Positions 30,506 to 40,693 of a stretch of DNA of 64,000 nucleotides are shown piece by piece (position 1 is the first letter of the stretch; the number at the start of each line of letters is the position of its first letter). A model generated the notes under the pieces. It did not search any database. It was not told the DNA's origin and worked only from the letters and a program-made list of their open reading frames with translations. The translations under genes were made by a program, and so were the position numbers. Origin of the DNA: Limnephilus marmoratus (taxonomy: Eukaryota > Arthropoda > Insecta > Trichoptera > Limnephilidae); the NCBI GenBank assembly GCA_917880885.1, contig OU862934.1:33836734-33900733 (forward strand). Direction: 5' to 3'.

Positions 30506-30880
30506 ATAACGCACAAGAGTCCCAACTGATCCCAACCGAATGGAACCAGTGAGACTCTGGCATCCCCAATTGGGATATGTTATGAGTGAAATAGATGGGG
30601 AAGGTGGAAGGTGGGGAAGTACCTGGCTATTCAGATCTATTCACCAAACATGGCTTAAGCCATTTCAATTCAAAACGTTTAAATTTTTGAATGGTGGTCT
30701 TACACCAAGGTGATACTGATAATATCTTCCACTGTAAAACGTGCCGCAAACGTACCTAATATTATTTTTAAATGATTTGATTGCAAAATAACACAAATAA
30801 TCAAATGAAATTATTTTGCGCACGTCGGGATTTGAACCCGCGACCTCTGAGAGCCTTACACCTGGACCACGAAGACCGTT
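30506..30880 (-). mobile_element. SINE-A, near full length
   Basis: Read on the minus strand it has the complete tRNA-like head (AGGTCGCGGGTTCAAATCCC, ending CGACGTGCGC) and body. It lies tail to tail with the preceding forward copy. Confidence 0.82.
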
Positions 30881-30891
30881 TTTTTTTTTAC

Positions 30892-31078
30892 ATGAATACC
30901 GCACAAGTGTCCCAACTGCTCCCGTCTGGAGCCAGTGGGACTATGGCATCCCCAATTGGGTTATGTTGTGAGGCTGAAGGCAGTGGGGAGGAGAAGGATA
31001 TAGGGAAGAGGAAGGTGGGGAAGTACCTGGTTATTCAGATCTGGTCACCAAACACGGCAGAAGCCATTTCAAGCCGTT
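30892..31078 (-). mobile_element. SINE-A, 5'-truncated
   Basis: It has the tail (ACCGCACAAGTGTCCC in plus reading), the CCCCAATTGGGTTATG block and the body to GAAGCCATTTCAAGC. Confidence 0.75.
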
Positions 31079-31135
31079 TAAACTATCAAAGCGTCTCTTT
31101 CTCAATCTTACTCATTTCGCTTTTCTTTTTTTTAC

Positions 31136-31460
31136 ATGAGCTCCACACAACAGGAGGCACTGAGGAAAAAAAATCCCTCAGGGCCTATGTCATCTTTAGG
31201 GATGCTGTGTGGAGGGTTTTTTAAGGAAAGGAAGGAGATGAGAGTTCTGGGAAGGAAAAGGGTTTAAGGGGTGGGTAGGTATCTGGGGTTCAGTGTGTCC
31301 TAGTCATCCGCCTCCAAGGCCTAGACAAACCTCGCTCCATGAACCCGGGCACCCCTGCTAAATCACCAAACGTAGCGAACCACTTGGGGTGACCTATGGC
31401 AGATGTGTTGGTTATCCAATAAAGGTTCCCGGGGCGGCGGTAACCATTCTCGCCTCCCAA
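31136..31460 (-). mobile_element. SINE-B, near full length
   Basis: Terminal hairpin at the left (GAGCTCCACACAACAGGAGG), complete body and head, ending GCCTCCCAAATTG. Confidence 0.82.
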
Positions 31461-31462
31461 AT

Positions 31463-31765
31463 TGAAGTGGATATATTGTAAGTGAAGTAGATGGGGAAGA
31501 CGGTAGAAGGTGGGGAAGTTCCTGGCTATTCAGATCTATTCACCAAACATGGCTAAAGCCATTTCAAATCAAAATGTTTCAATTTCTGAATGGTGGTGTT
31601 ACACCAGAGCATACTGATAGTATCTTTTACTGTTAAACGTGCCGCAAGCTTACCTAATTTAATTTTTCAATGATTTGATTTTGAAATAACACAAATAATC
31701 AAATAAAATTTATTTGCACATGTCGGGATTTGAACCCGCGACCTCTGAGAACCTTACGGCCGTTT
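31463..31765 (-). mobile_element. SINE-A, tail-truncated
   Basis: It has the tRNA-like head at the right (CGGGATTTGAACCCGCGACC in plus reading) but starts inside the body at the left, directly against SINE-B. The flank AACTATCCAAGCGTCTCTTTC right of this copy also follows the copy ending at 31,078, so the two loci share an old duplication or a longer family unit. Confidence 0.75.
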
Positions 31766-32175
31766 TAACTATCCAAGCGTCTCTTTCTCAATCGTACTCA
31801 TTTCGCTTACACCAGCCTTGCTTTCTTTGCGATCCTCCATGATGTGGACACGAATAAACATTCTTACTGTCAGATTCCTCACCCTAACTAAATAACCCAT
31901 AATACTGGTTGGTAGTAGGCAGTACAAGTACTAGGAATTCCCCACAGAGCGTGCAAGTGTTCCGGTAATGATTTGCTAATGAAAATGTAATTTGATAGTA
32001 GAACTCGGTCGATCTATACAGAAGGGACTAAATGCTATTTAGGGGGAGGGTGTTCTAACTGAATTCAATTTGATATATATATATTATAGTTGCCATTCAT
32101 AATAGCTCGTTGTTGAATTCTGAAATGGTTAAACATACCTAAAATATAAAAAAAAAAACAAAAAATCATTTGATA
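31766..32175. other. Unassigned
   Basis: No recognised family or gene. Confidence 0.3.
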
Positions 32176-32585
32176 CTAGCTGACCCGACAAACGTTCTTC
32201 TGCCATATAAATTATGTCTAGTGAATATTTTGGTTGTTAAATAAAAAAATAGCGAATGTATTGTAAGTGTGTGGGGATGGAATCTATGACAGAAAGAGGA
32301 ATGGAGCGCTGCAGACGATGACCGCCGATAAAAGCAAAAAACACTAACTAAAGTAGAAAAATTAAATAAAGAAAAGCAATATGAATTTCGAAGAGCAATT
32401 GAGTGTACGATATTTACCACAAATAAGCTCGATGGTTTGCCCAAGCGAGAACATAATGCCGAATGAAATATCAAAATGACGCGACACTTCTCGTGAATGT
32501 CTTGCGCATGTGCGGATGAAAGTTCGATGAGGCGGACGTAGCGCCATCTGTCATACAACAACATAAATAATTTCGTTCTCTATGT
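32176..32585 (-). mobile_element. Helitron-like 3' region (GTCGGGTCAGCTAG end)
   Basis: On the minus strand the sequence AACGTTTGTCGGGTCAGCTAG precedes a T. This is a terminal motif common in insect Helitron-like non-autonomous elements. The 5' end was not found. A 132-codon frame on the same strand has no recognisable similarity. Confidence 0.45.
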
Positions 32586-32587
32586 TG

Positions 32588-32815
32588 TTTCTCATTATCG
32601 CCCTGGTATTAGACCATCATTCAGAATTGAATCGTTGCTTGAAATGGTTTTAGGCGTGTTTGATGACTAGATCTGAATAGCCGGGTACCTCCCCACCTCC
32701 CTAATCCCGATCACCCTTCTACCCCATTACCTTCAGCCTCACACAACATACCCCAATAGGGAATGCCATCGTCTCACTGGCTCCAGGTGATTGGGAGCAG
32801 TTCGGACTCAAATTG
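32588..32815 (+). mobile_element. SINE-A, 5'-truncated
   Basis: Body from TATCGCCCTGGTATTAGACC through TTGATGACTAGATCTGAATA to AGCAGTTCGGACTC. The head is missing. Confidence 0.75.
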
Positions 32816-33189
32816 GATAATTCCAAGACAGATGATTCCCGAACATTTGACCCCTTTTGCAGTTGATCCCTAAAACTCTTGATCCCCCAAATGATCATTT
32901 TTGCTGCACGTCTTCATTTCTAAATTAAACACGCTAAGAGGATATAAGCCCAATAACAAAAGTCGATATGCTAATATTTGCAGGCGTTTTGAGTGGAATC
33001 CGCTACGCAAATATTTTTGATAACAATAATGCCGTGTCCTAAAGGTGTATGCAGTGAAGATATACATCCGATTAACAAAAAGCTACACACTTTTATAACT
33101 GCCTGTTTAGAGAAATACGGTACATCCGCTATAAGAGATTTTTGTTATGTACCTACCTAAATACCTCACAAGAGTCCCAGTTGCTCCTT
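32816..33189. other. Unassigned
   Basis: The last 30 bases (CCTCACAAGAGTCCCAGTTG) resemble a SINE-A tail in reverse. The rest is unassigned. Confidence 0.3.
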
Positions 33190-33405
33190 AGTTGAGCCTT
33201 ACCCCTAACCTAGGTTCAGGGGTTGAGATGTGTGTAGGTCTTGGAGGCGGATGACTAGGACACACTGAACCCCAGATTCCTACCCACCCCTTAAACCCTT
33301 TTCCTTCCCATAACTCTCCTCTCCTTCCTCTCCTAAAAAACCCTCCACACAGCATCCTCAAAGATGTCATAGTGTGTGAGCAAAGATGTGTGGAGCTCAT
33401 GTAAA
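33190..33405 (+). mobile_element. SINE-B, 5'-truncated, tail damaged
   Basis: Body from GGTCTTGGAGGCGGATGACT, with the CCCCAGATTCCTACCCACCC block and a partly deleted terminal hairpin (CCTCCACACAGCATCC to TGTGTGGAGCTC), then an A-tail. Confidence 0.75.
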
Positions 33406-33734
33406 AAAAAGACCATGGAGGCCGTCGAATACCTATATCCTTTCTGCACTTACCAATAAGGATTGACAACAGAAATAATTCTTTGGGAGAATAAGTGTCC
33501 AAGGGATCAACTAACAGGCGGATCTAACTAACTACGGGGAGTTAACTATTCTCGGGATAACAGTCCTAGGGATCAACTAGTCGAGGGGTCAACTTTCGGG
33601 GAGCCAAGAGTCGGGACTGATAATTGTATGCAAGAAATGGTGAATGAAGCAAGGAGTATTTTCCAAGATAGAGTTAGTTGGTTAGCGCCATCTTAGTTCA
33701 AAGAAAAAAAAAATCTCTTTCTTATTTCATCCAA
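33406..33734. other. Unassigned
   Basis: It contains a run of short variants of GGGGATCAACTA (33,504-33,600) that suggests a degenerate tandem repeat. No coding sequence. Confidence 0.3.
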
Positions 33735-34060
33735 TCTTTAATATATAAAACAAAGTCGGGTTAGTTACACCATTATAACTCAAGAACGGTTGGACCGATT
33801 TTGATGATCTTTGATTTGTTGAATTTGTCTCCGCCCCGAATAGCAGAATAACTATTAAAACATCAGAAAAATTCACGAAAAAAAATATTATGAAGAAAAT
33901 TCTTTTCTTAATATATTTTGTACGGAACGAATTCTCATTTTTTGAAAGAGCTGCAGGAATATTGTGATAAGTATAATATTGGGTAGTATGTGATTTCCAA
34001 AAATTCAAACACGTCAAATGTCAATGCGCTGATTGTTTTGCTTTTGTTCTTAAATGCTGC
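33735..34060 (+). mobile_element. Helitron-like 5' end
   Basis: TC after A, then TTTAATATATAAAACAAAG and TTATAACTCAAGAACGGTTG with GACCGATTTTGATGAT. This subterminal pattern is frequent at Helitron-like 5' ends in insects. No 3' end found. Confidence 0.45.
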
Positions 34061-34136
34061 CTCTCTTTCTTACACACTTGATGACTTGTGAACCAAAGGT
34101 TTCTATAAATGGAGAAATCATAAAAAAGTGGAAGAA

Positions 34137-34438
34137 ATTAAATATTTATTATTAATTTTTTTTTAAACTTTATGAGTAAAATCTCAAATTATAATATTTA
34201 ATTAAATAAAGACAATATTAGCGAAACTCAATCGAAATCTGGAGACAGAAAAATCAGAAAAGATATTGGCTCCGCTGGGACTCGAACCCAGAACCCTTTT
34301 CTTACATGGAAACAGCTTTCGATTGAGTTTCCCAGATTTCGATTGAGTTTCGCTAATATTATAATTTTATATTTAATTAAATATTATAATTTGAGATTTT
34401 ACTCATAAAGTTTAAAAAAAAATTAATAATAAATATTC
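34137..34438. repeat. tRNA-like repeat T3, foldback copy
   Basis: Two arms of about 110 bp are reverse complements (AAATATTTATTATTAATTTT at 34,140 mirrored at 34,420; GCGAAACTCAATCGAAATCT at 34,219 mirrored near 34,340). The centre holds an antisense partial T3 tRNA-like sequence (CTCCGCTGGGACTCGAACCC). Confidence 0.82.
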
Positions 34439-34655
34439 ATCCTAGACTTGCAGAAAAAGTCAATAGATGTCGCGTATTACAAATAAAATGGATAAAAAGT
34501 TATCCAGACACTATCTAGATTGCATTTAGTTCGAGTTGAATCTTGTAATCATATATAAAGATAGCAGCCAATAATATGTGCGTTAAGTAAATGAAGATAA
34601 TGTTGGTAGTTCTTAGTCGAAGTATGATACAGTTAAAAGTGACCGAATTAATATG
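34439..34655. other. Unassigned
   Basis: No recognised feature. Confidence 0.25.
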
Positions 34656-34728
34656 GGTTCCGTAGCTTAATCGGTAGAGCTGTTTCCATGTAAGAAAAGG
34701 GTTCTGGGTTCGAGTCCCAGCGGAGCCA
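34656..34728 (+). tRNA. tRNA-Thr(UGU)-like sequence (T3)
   Basis: This is the best-folding tRNA-like sequence in the window. The acceptor stem GGTTCCG/CGGAGCC has seven pairs including one G-U. It has an A-box-like TAGCTTAATCGG and a perfect T-arm CTGGGTTCGAGTCCCAG. The likely anticodon loop CATGTAA gives TGT (threonine), but position 33 is A instead of T. The overall sequence resembles insect and vertebrate tRNA-Thr. It sits in a repeat whose tail recurs in the foldback copy, so I favour a tRNA-derived repeat. Confidence 0.5.
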
Positions 34729-34797
34729 ATATCTTTTCTGATTTTTCTGTCTCCAGATTTCGATTGAGTTTCGCTAATATTGTCTTTATTTAATTAG
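34729..34797 (+). repeat. T3 repeat tail
   Basis: It continues from the tRNA-like segment with ATATCTTTTCTGATTTTTCT and GATTTCGATTGAGTTTCGCT, the same tail that forms an arm of the foldback copy. Confidence 0.7.
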
Positions 34798-35064
34798 AAA
34801 TTAAATATCTTGGTGTCATCATAGACTCAAAATTGAACTTCTCAAAAAATGCAGATTACACAATTAAAAAAATTGCAAAAAAAATATCATTTCTTGGTAG
34901 AATCAGAAACAAAGTAAATAAAACATGCCAGATAATATATAATACAATTATATCACCACACTTTAATTACTGTTCAAGTATCCTTTTTCTCTGCAATGAA
35001 GAGAAAATGAAAAAAATGCAAATACTGCAAAATAAAGCAATGCGAATAATATGGTTATTTCCTT
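34798..35064 (+). pseudogene. LINE reverse transcriptase fragment
   Basis: The frame reads EIKYLGVIIDSKLNFSKNAD, then KISFLGRIRNKVN and YNTIISPHFNYCSSILF. It matches the LINE at 49,544-50,133 closely. It is truncated at both ends and abuts a Penelope end. Confidence 0.78.
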
Positions 35065-35170
35065 TTGGGGTATTATGCCGTGTTGCGCTACCTCCTCCTT
35101 TAGCCAACGTTTCGGACAGCGTTACAGTGTCCATCATCAGGGCAGATGATGACACATCTGCCCTGATGAT
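35065..35170 (-). pseudogene. Penelope 3' end with hammerhead-like motif
   Basis: The minus strand has the conserved Penelope 3' end. Immediately beyond the hammerhead-like motif a short forward duplicate (CATCTGCCCTGATGATG) makes another small inverted junction. Confidence 0.72.
35110..35140 (-). ncRNA. Hammerhead-like ribozyme motif, intact core boxes
   Basis: Minus strand: CTGATGA, stem II GGACA/TGTCC with a 9-nt loop, GAAA. It is nearly identical to the motif at 16,615-16,645. Cleavage site not identified. Confidence 0.6.
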
Positions 35171-35280
35171 GTGAGCTAACTTAAGATTAATAAATAAATA
35201 AAAAAAACACTAAATGTCAGCAGTCGAAAATGGGACAAACGGTGAACGAATGTCTGCACCCCTCGTAAGGAAAAATACAA

Positions 35281-35691
35281 TCTGTACTAATATTATAAAT
35301 GCGAAAGTGCGCGAGTTTGTTTGTTAAGCAATCAGGCCTAAACCCTAAACCACTAAAAATATTTTTAAAGTTCTTATATAATAGAAATAATAGATAGCTA
35401 CATTTAAGGCGAGTAAAATAGGCTGTACGTAATGGTAAGCTCTGGCGTTATGAAATTATAAATATTGGAATGGGGGGAGGGGAAGGGAAACCCGGGAGGG
35501 GGGAAGGGAGCTCGGGAGGGGGATTCGCGGGACAGGGGAAGGAGGGGAGTGGAGTGGGAACGCGAGAAGGGAAGGGGACGCGGGAGAGGAAGGGGAGGCG
35601 CAAGGGGAACGGGAGGAATTGGGAAAGGGCACGTAGGGAGAAACAATTTCTTAATTAAATGGCATAGCAACGCATGCCGGGTACCAGCTAG
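35281..35691 (+). mobile_element. Complete non-autonomous Helitron-like element, 411 bp
   Basis: It starts TCTGTACTAATATTATAAAT directly after A and ends GGTACCAGCTAG directly before T, the expected A-T insertion context. A hairpin GGCAT(8 nt)ATGCC lies at 35,661-35,678, twelve bases from the 3' end. The middle (35,470-35,630) is a G-rich low-complexity block. No Rep/helicase coding sequence. Overlapping open frames in the G-rich block are artefacts. Confidence 0.8.
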
Positions 35692-36082
35692 TATAATATA
35701 TAGCAAAGTCAAAATTATTTATGTTTCCTGTTTAAATATCAAACCAAAACCCACCCTCGTGATTATAACAATAAAATATTAAAAATCTGACAAACTACTT
35801 CCGACAAAGTCAACTTTAAGATTGTTTCCAACAATGCGTAGGAATTTCGTCTTCAAATAGTTTTGTAAAGGAACTCACTTCCGAAAGAAGTTACCATAAT
35901 ATGGGGAGACTTTTGAATCGGGGGCGACTTTGTTCACCGCGGATATCTGCATAGGTATATTTGCCACCACTCAGAAATTACTCGCTTCTTTTTAATAATT
36001 TATTTTGAGCAACTTGGATGCAATAACGCTTCGAAAATAAATGTGAAATTAGTTAGTTTTGTCTTCCTCCTTGCGCTTTCCC
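35692..36082. other. Unassigned
   Basis: No recognised feature. Confidence 0.25.
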
Positions 36083-36900
36083 AACTTATTGCCTAGGTAG
36101 GCTGTTGGGGTCGGCTCTTCTTGTTATCAGGTTGTGGTTTCTTCTGTTCTGAGTATCGCCTTCATCCAGGCCGTTTCTCTGTAGTATTTTGAAGCATTGA
36201 GTCATCCAGGAGTTCTTTGGTCTTCCTCTGGATGACTGTCGATGAAGCTCCATAGACATTGCCTGCTTCACTGTGTGGTTTGATGGTCTCCGTCTTATGT
36301 GTCCAACCATCTCAATTGTCGTTCCTCCAGCTTACTGTTTATGTTTATGTCTATGACACCCAGGCTACCACGAATGCGTGAACTTTTAATTTTATCTTTT
36401 AGTGATACTCCTGCTGACCACCTAAGCATTCGCATTTCTGCTGTTTCGAGTGTTCTAGAATAAGAGTTGTACAGAGTCCAGCATTCCGAGCCATTCATTA
36501 TCGCGGGTCTAACAATAGTCTGGTATATCTTTCCTTTAATCTTTAAAGGCATTTTGGTGTCACACTTAATATTCCTGTTAAGAATCTGAATTTAATCCAT
36601 CCCACACGACATCCGCTGCACATCTTCCGTCTCTGTGGATGAGTGCGCCCAGATAATTAAATGAATCACAGTTGGCTAATGTTACTCCATCCAGTTGCAT
36701 CGAAGGAGTTACAGAATTTGTGTCTTCAAATGATTAATATAAATATTCAGTCTTTTTCCTGCTAATTTTTAGGCAATTATCCTCCATTCTTCTCCACCTT
36801 TCCAGGTTTTTCTGTAAGTCACAATGATTATCTGCTATCAGTACTACATCATCTGCAAAAAGCATAGTCATGAGAATACTGTTGTTCATTTTTTCTAGTT
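36083..36900 (-). pseudogene. RTE-like LINE, reverse transcriptase to C-terminus
   Basis: On the minus strand, from right to left: the catalytic motif in LFADDVVL (near 36,860), then KIKGKIYQTIVRPAIMNGSE, AEMRMLRWSAGVSLKDKI, a frameshift near 36,300, and RGRPKNSWMTQC near the end. This order fits the last third of an RTE-type polyprotein. At least one frameshift and other lesions make it inactive. It is a different subfamily from the copy at 26,780-27,372. Confidence 0.75.
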
Positions 36901-37724
36901 GGTTTCTAGTTGTATTAAAACATATTATTGATAGTTGAATTGTGAGGCTGTTTTTTTAAAGATATTTTCAGAATTTGCTCAACGATTATAATATTTTAGT
37001 GTCATGTATAATGTATTTAGTAAAGTATTTCAGTGTCTGTCGATGTTTGTATAAATAGGTATGTAAATATTCGAATTAATATTTTTTTACATTTTTTTTT
37101 TCTTAACCATTCTACTTTTGTATTGATTTGTAGTTTTCACTTTATGCTACTATTTATAATTACATAATAATTCGAGAGTTTAAATATGTGCAGTAAATAT
37201 GATACTAAAGTTTCCGAAACAAATGATTTTTATATAAAAAAAAATGTTTCAAAGTTAAGGATTTGCTATAGTTACCCCATTTTACAGGAACACTTTTTTT
37301 TAGGCTGTGGAGTGTATATTAGGGGTCAAGCATGCTTGACACGGTTAACTTTACAGGCGGCTCGAAGAAGAAATAAATAAGCCATGTTTTTTTGTATGTT
37401 ATCCTTTAAAAAACATTAATTTGGGTATCCAATTTGTTATTTATTACGGGATATAATAATTGTAAGATTAATAATTGCATGTTAGCTACAAATCTCAGAA
37501 CCTTGAAAAATCAATAAAACTGACATTAGACATCAAGATTAACCCTGAGATATTTAAACAAAAGAGATACACATTTCATATAATTAAGAATTAAATTAGT
37601 TTAATTTAATTAATTAGTTATAGGTAGTAACTTTATCGCTTGTCTAAATTCTTGACACATCGAAAATCGAAATATCAAAATTAAACTGAATTTCAAAATA
37701 ATTCCGAGTTCATTTTTTTACAAT
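36901..37724. other. Unassigned AT-rich sequence
   Basis: No recognised gene or repeat. A 64-codon frame (37,186-37,380) has no similarity I know. Confidence 0.3.
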
Positions 37725-38062
37725 AGCCCACACAGGAGGCTCTGAGGAAAATGATTTTCCTCGAGGTCTGTCTCATCTTTGAGGATGTTGTGTGGAGAGT
37801 CTTTTCAGGGAAAGGAAGGAGAAGAAGTTCTGGGGAGGAAAAACGTATGAGGGGTGGGAATCCAGAGGTCAGTGTTTCCAAGAGTGACAGACGTATGAAT
37901 CCATCCCTCCCACTGTTGTGCAAATGCACAAAATTCGGCTGAGGAGGTCAAAAAGTCTTTCTCAACCAGCCACGCAGTAGTTGGTCGAACCATTCGCCGC
38001 CAAGACCCAGACAAACCGCACCCCATGAACCCCATGAAACTGGGCACTCCGGCTAAGTCACA
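37725..38062 (-). mobile_element. SINE-B copy
   Basis: Terminal hairpin at the left (CCACACAGGAGGCTCTGAGG), complete body, and part of the head at the right. Open frames here follow the repeat and are not genes. Confidence 0.8.
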
Positions 38063-38104
38063 ATGAAGAAGAAAAATGACCTAACATGGATTGTGCAACA
38101 ATAT

Positions 38105-38290
38105 AAAGAGAGATTGGTTTTAGCCGTATTTGGTGACAATATACGTAGAAAAGGAAGTACTTCCCAACCTTCCTCTTCCACATCTCCTTCTCTTCCCCAC
38201 TCCCTTCAACTTCATAACGGTCACAACTTAATTGTGGATGCTATAGTCCTACTGGCTCCGGACGATTGGTAGCAGTGGGATTCGTGTGCG
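38105..38290 (+). mobile_element. SINE-A, 5'-truncated
   Basis: Body from GGTTTTAGCCGTATTTGGTG to the tail GTGGGATTCGTGTGCGATAT. Confidence 0.72.
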
Positions 38291-38294
38291 ATAT

Positions 38295-38712
38295 TTACAA
38301 TTTGGGAGGCGGGAATGAGTACCGCCGCCCCGGGGATCATTTATTAGATAACCAACACCTCTGCCATAGGTCACCCTACGTGGTTCGCTACTTTTGGTGA
38401 CTTAGCAGGGGTGCCCGGGTCCATAGAATGCGTCTGCCCACCCGCTACGTAGTGAGACTGGTCGAAAGAGACTGGTTGATGGAGGCCTTTAGACATCTCC
38501 AGCTGAACTCTCTCGACCCATCGCCTTGCACCACAGTTGGAGGAATGGATTTATTCGTCCGTTATTCCTGGACACGCTGACCCCCAGGTCCCTACTCACC
38601 CCTCGAACTTTCTCTCCTTCTTTCCTAAAAAGACCCTCCACAAAGCATCCATAAGGATGACCAAGGCCCTGAGAGAAATTATTTTCCTCAGGGCCTCCTG
38701 TGTGGAGCTAAA
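38295..38712 (+). mobile_element. SINE-B, full length
   Basis: The most complete copy: head TTTGGGAGGCGGGAATGAGT, GTGACTTAGCAGGGGTGCCC, body, then the nested hairpin (CCTCCACAAAGCATCC to GGCCTCCTGTGTGGAGC) with a 9-bp inner stem GGCCCTGAG/CTCAGGGCC and an A-rich tail. It follows directly on a SINE-A tail. Confidence 0.85.
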
Positions 38713-39169
38713 GTAAAAAATAATAATTAAGTAAAAATGTTTAAAAATTTTAAAAGCTCTCAGATTTTTCGGTCAATGGTCAATGAACTCATCAAGAAAA
38801 AAACATGATTTACTGCAACAATAAATAACGATTAAAGAATCGTCTATTAATGTTAAAGTCCCCAATAAAATATTTTTACATTCACTAAATACTTCTAAAA
38901 AAATCCATTCGAAATATCCAAGCCGGCGCGTATCCCGTCCTTTATGCACGAAAAAATTCATAATTCGAACACAAAAAACGGAGAGTTCCAAATTCGAATT
39001 CAAATAACCGGAAATGCCTTCGGAAAGACGTCGACAATGGCGGGAAAAAAATCAAAATGGATTTCGGTAGCCGAGAAACGCCGAAAGATATAAATGTCCG
39101 ATCACAATTTCAAATTTGATAATAAAACATATTTTTATGGTTTTATTTACGGCAAAAAACTTGACAGGG
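38713..39169. other. Unassigned
   Basis: No recognised feature. Confidence 0.25.
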
Positions 39170-39262
39170 ATTTAATTTCTAGTTTCGTCCTTCCTCTGCT
39201 AGTCAATGCCTTACTGCCACACATCAGTGTTGGTATAAGCACTCCATCGTAAACTGGTGTTT
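39170..39262 (-). pseudogene. Small RTE-like LINE fragment
   Basis: The minus strand encodes TPVYDGVLIPTLMCGSKALT, the block usually read as VLPTLxYGSExW in RTE-like LINEs. Only about 30 residues remain. Confidence 0.5.
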
Positions 39263-40049
39263 TTAAATTTATTTATTTATTTATAACAAGTTCTTACGGA
39301 TGTTTTTAGGAAGTTATGTACGCATTATCTGAGTAGTTCTTTTTTAAATTTTATGTATATATATTTGTATATTAAGATGAAGCCATAGTAAATAATGCAA
39401 AATCATACAAAATCATCTGTTTTGTTTTGAAAATTTGATCGCTTACAAGTATTATATATGCTTTAATTAAATACTGCGTGTAGAACATACCTTGGCCCAT
39501 AAAAATATCGGTATTTTTTTTATAAGTCTTTTAATAAGCCTATAAAAAAATAAAGTATAAGGACTAAAAAACACACTTTCAAGTCCAAACTCTCCTATTT
39601 ATAAACACATTTTCGGATATGGTTTTATTGTATAATGTGGCAAATTCAGTTTATTTTATAATAATCGCTAAAAAGTTGATATTTACACCCAATCTTCCCA
39701 AAATAAGATAAAATATGCATGTGCAACCGGAAATATGCCATTTTTAAATCGAAATCGACTCTTTTCCATAAAAAAATGTTAATTGATTTCGAAATAATGT
39801 TATTTTATCTAGTTATGTTTAAAGTGTTGAAAATAATAATAATAATAGGTTTTTTTATTTTTTATTTAATAATTATAATAATAAGTTATTTATTTCAGCC
39901 GAACAGAGCGGTGGGTGCAATACTCTGTCTGCCATAAAAAAAGTATACATTACATAAAATGGATTTACTTACATACTATATAGAAAAGAAAAAATAAAAT
40001 AATATAAAAAGATTTAAAAAGAAATATATATACACATATTTAGTACTTG
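39263..40049. other. Unassigned AT-rich sequence
   Basis: No recognised gene or repeat. Confidence 0.3.
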
Positions 40050-40688
40050 TATATCTACTACGGGGGCTTCAGATGAATTCTCTATGTTTGGTGAAGAGGC
40101 GCGCCCTGCCACTGGGCCACGGCCTGGACGAGAGTGTTCTCCGATCTTTGGTAGCGCTGTCTCACCCCGGCTATTCTGTGGCGCATCAAAGCGGCGAACC
40201 CATGTACCCTTCCTTCTGCGAACATCTGCGAGGCACTGCATCGCCAAGGTAGGCCGAATAGCGCCCTATATGCGTTATTGTATTGTACTCGAAGTGTGTT
40301 CATGACGCCTTGTGAGTATCTTGTCCATAGTTCGCCGGTGTAAAAGCTCATGCAGTAGCTCTGGAATATTTGCTTCTTCATCGGAGAACTGCACCTGTTG
40401 AATCTCCTGGCGAGCATGTTGGCTCGCACGCTTAGTACTTTTCTTTGGCGTTCTATGTCATTTTTATCATTTAGGTCATCAGTGACGACATGCCCCAAAT
40501 ATTTTATTTCACTGCAGATTTTGACATTGTCTCCGCCGAGGAGAAAGGGTGGAATGACAGTAGGACGAGTATTTGCTTTAAACACCAGCAATGATGACTT
40601 TTTGGCATTGTACATCAAACCATGACTATCGACGTATGATTGGCAATTGGCCAGAAGTTTTCTCATTGCCCTTACTGATGGGGCTAGT
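40050..40688 (-). pseudogene. LINE reverse transcriptase C-terminal region, split by BEL/Pao
   Basis: A minus-strand open frame runs from the BEL insertion site leftwards for about 200 codons. It includes HGLMYNAKKSSLLVF, then EIKYLGHVVTDDLNDKNDIE, LARRFNRCSSPMKKQIFQSY, and MNTLRVQYNNAYRALFGLP. These are the thumb and C-terminal blocks of a non-LTR reverse transcriptase. The preceding catalytic motif lies on the other side of BEL at 47,561-47,579. The frame is still open, so the LINE copy was in fair condition before BEL inserted. Confidence 0.8.
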
Positions 40689-40693
40689 ATGAC
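40689..40693. repeat. Target-site duplication, left (ATGAC)
   Basis: Five bases directly before the 5' LTR match the five directly after the 3' LTR (47,556-47,560). Five bases is the usual size for BEL/Pao integration. Confidence 0.92.

Noticed and set aside
30781..31224. 147-codon frame as a gene
   Set aside because: It crosses parts of two SINE-A copies and a SINE-B on the opposite strand, with no protein similarity.
32166..32564. 132-codon minus-strand frame
   Set aside because: No recognisable domain, overlapped by a second frame on the same strand, and it lies in a Helitron-like element.
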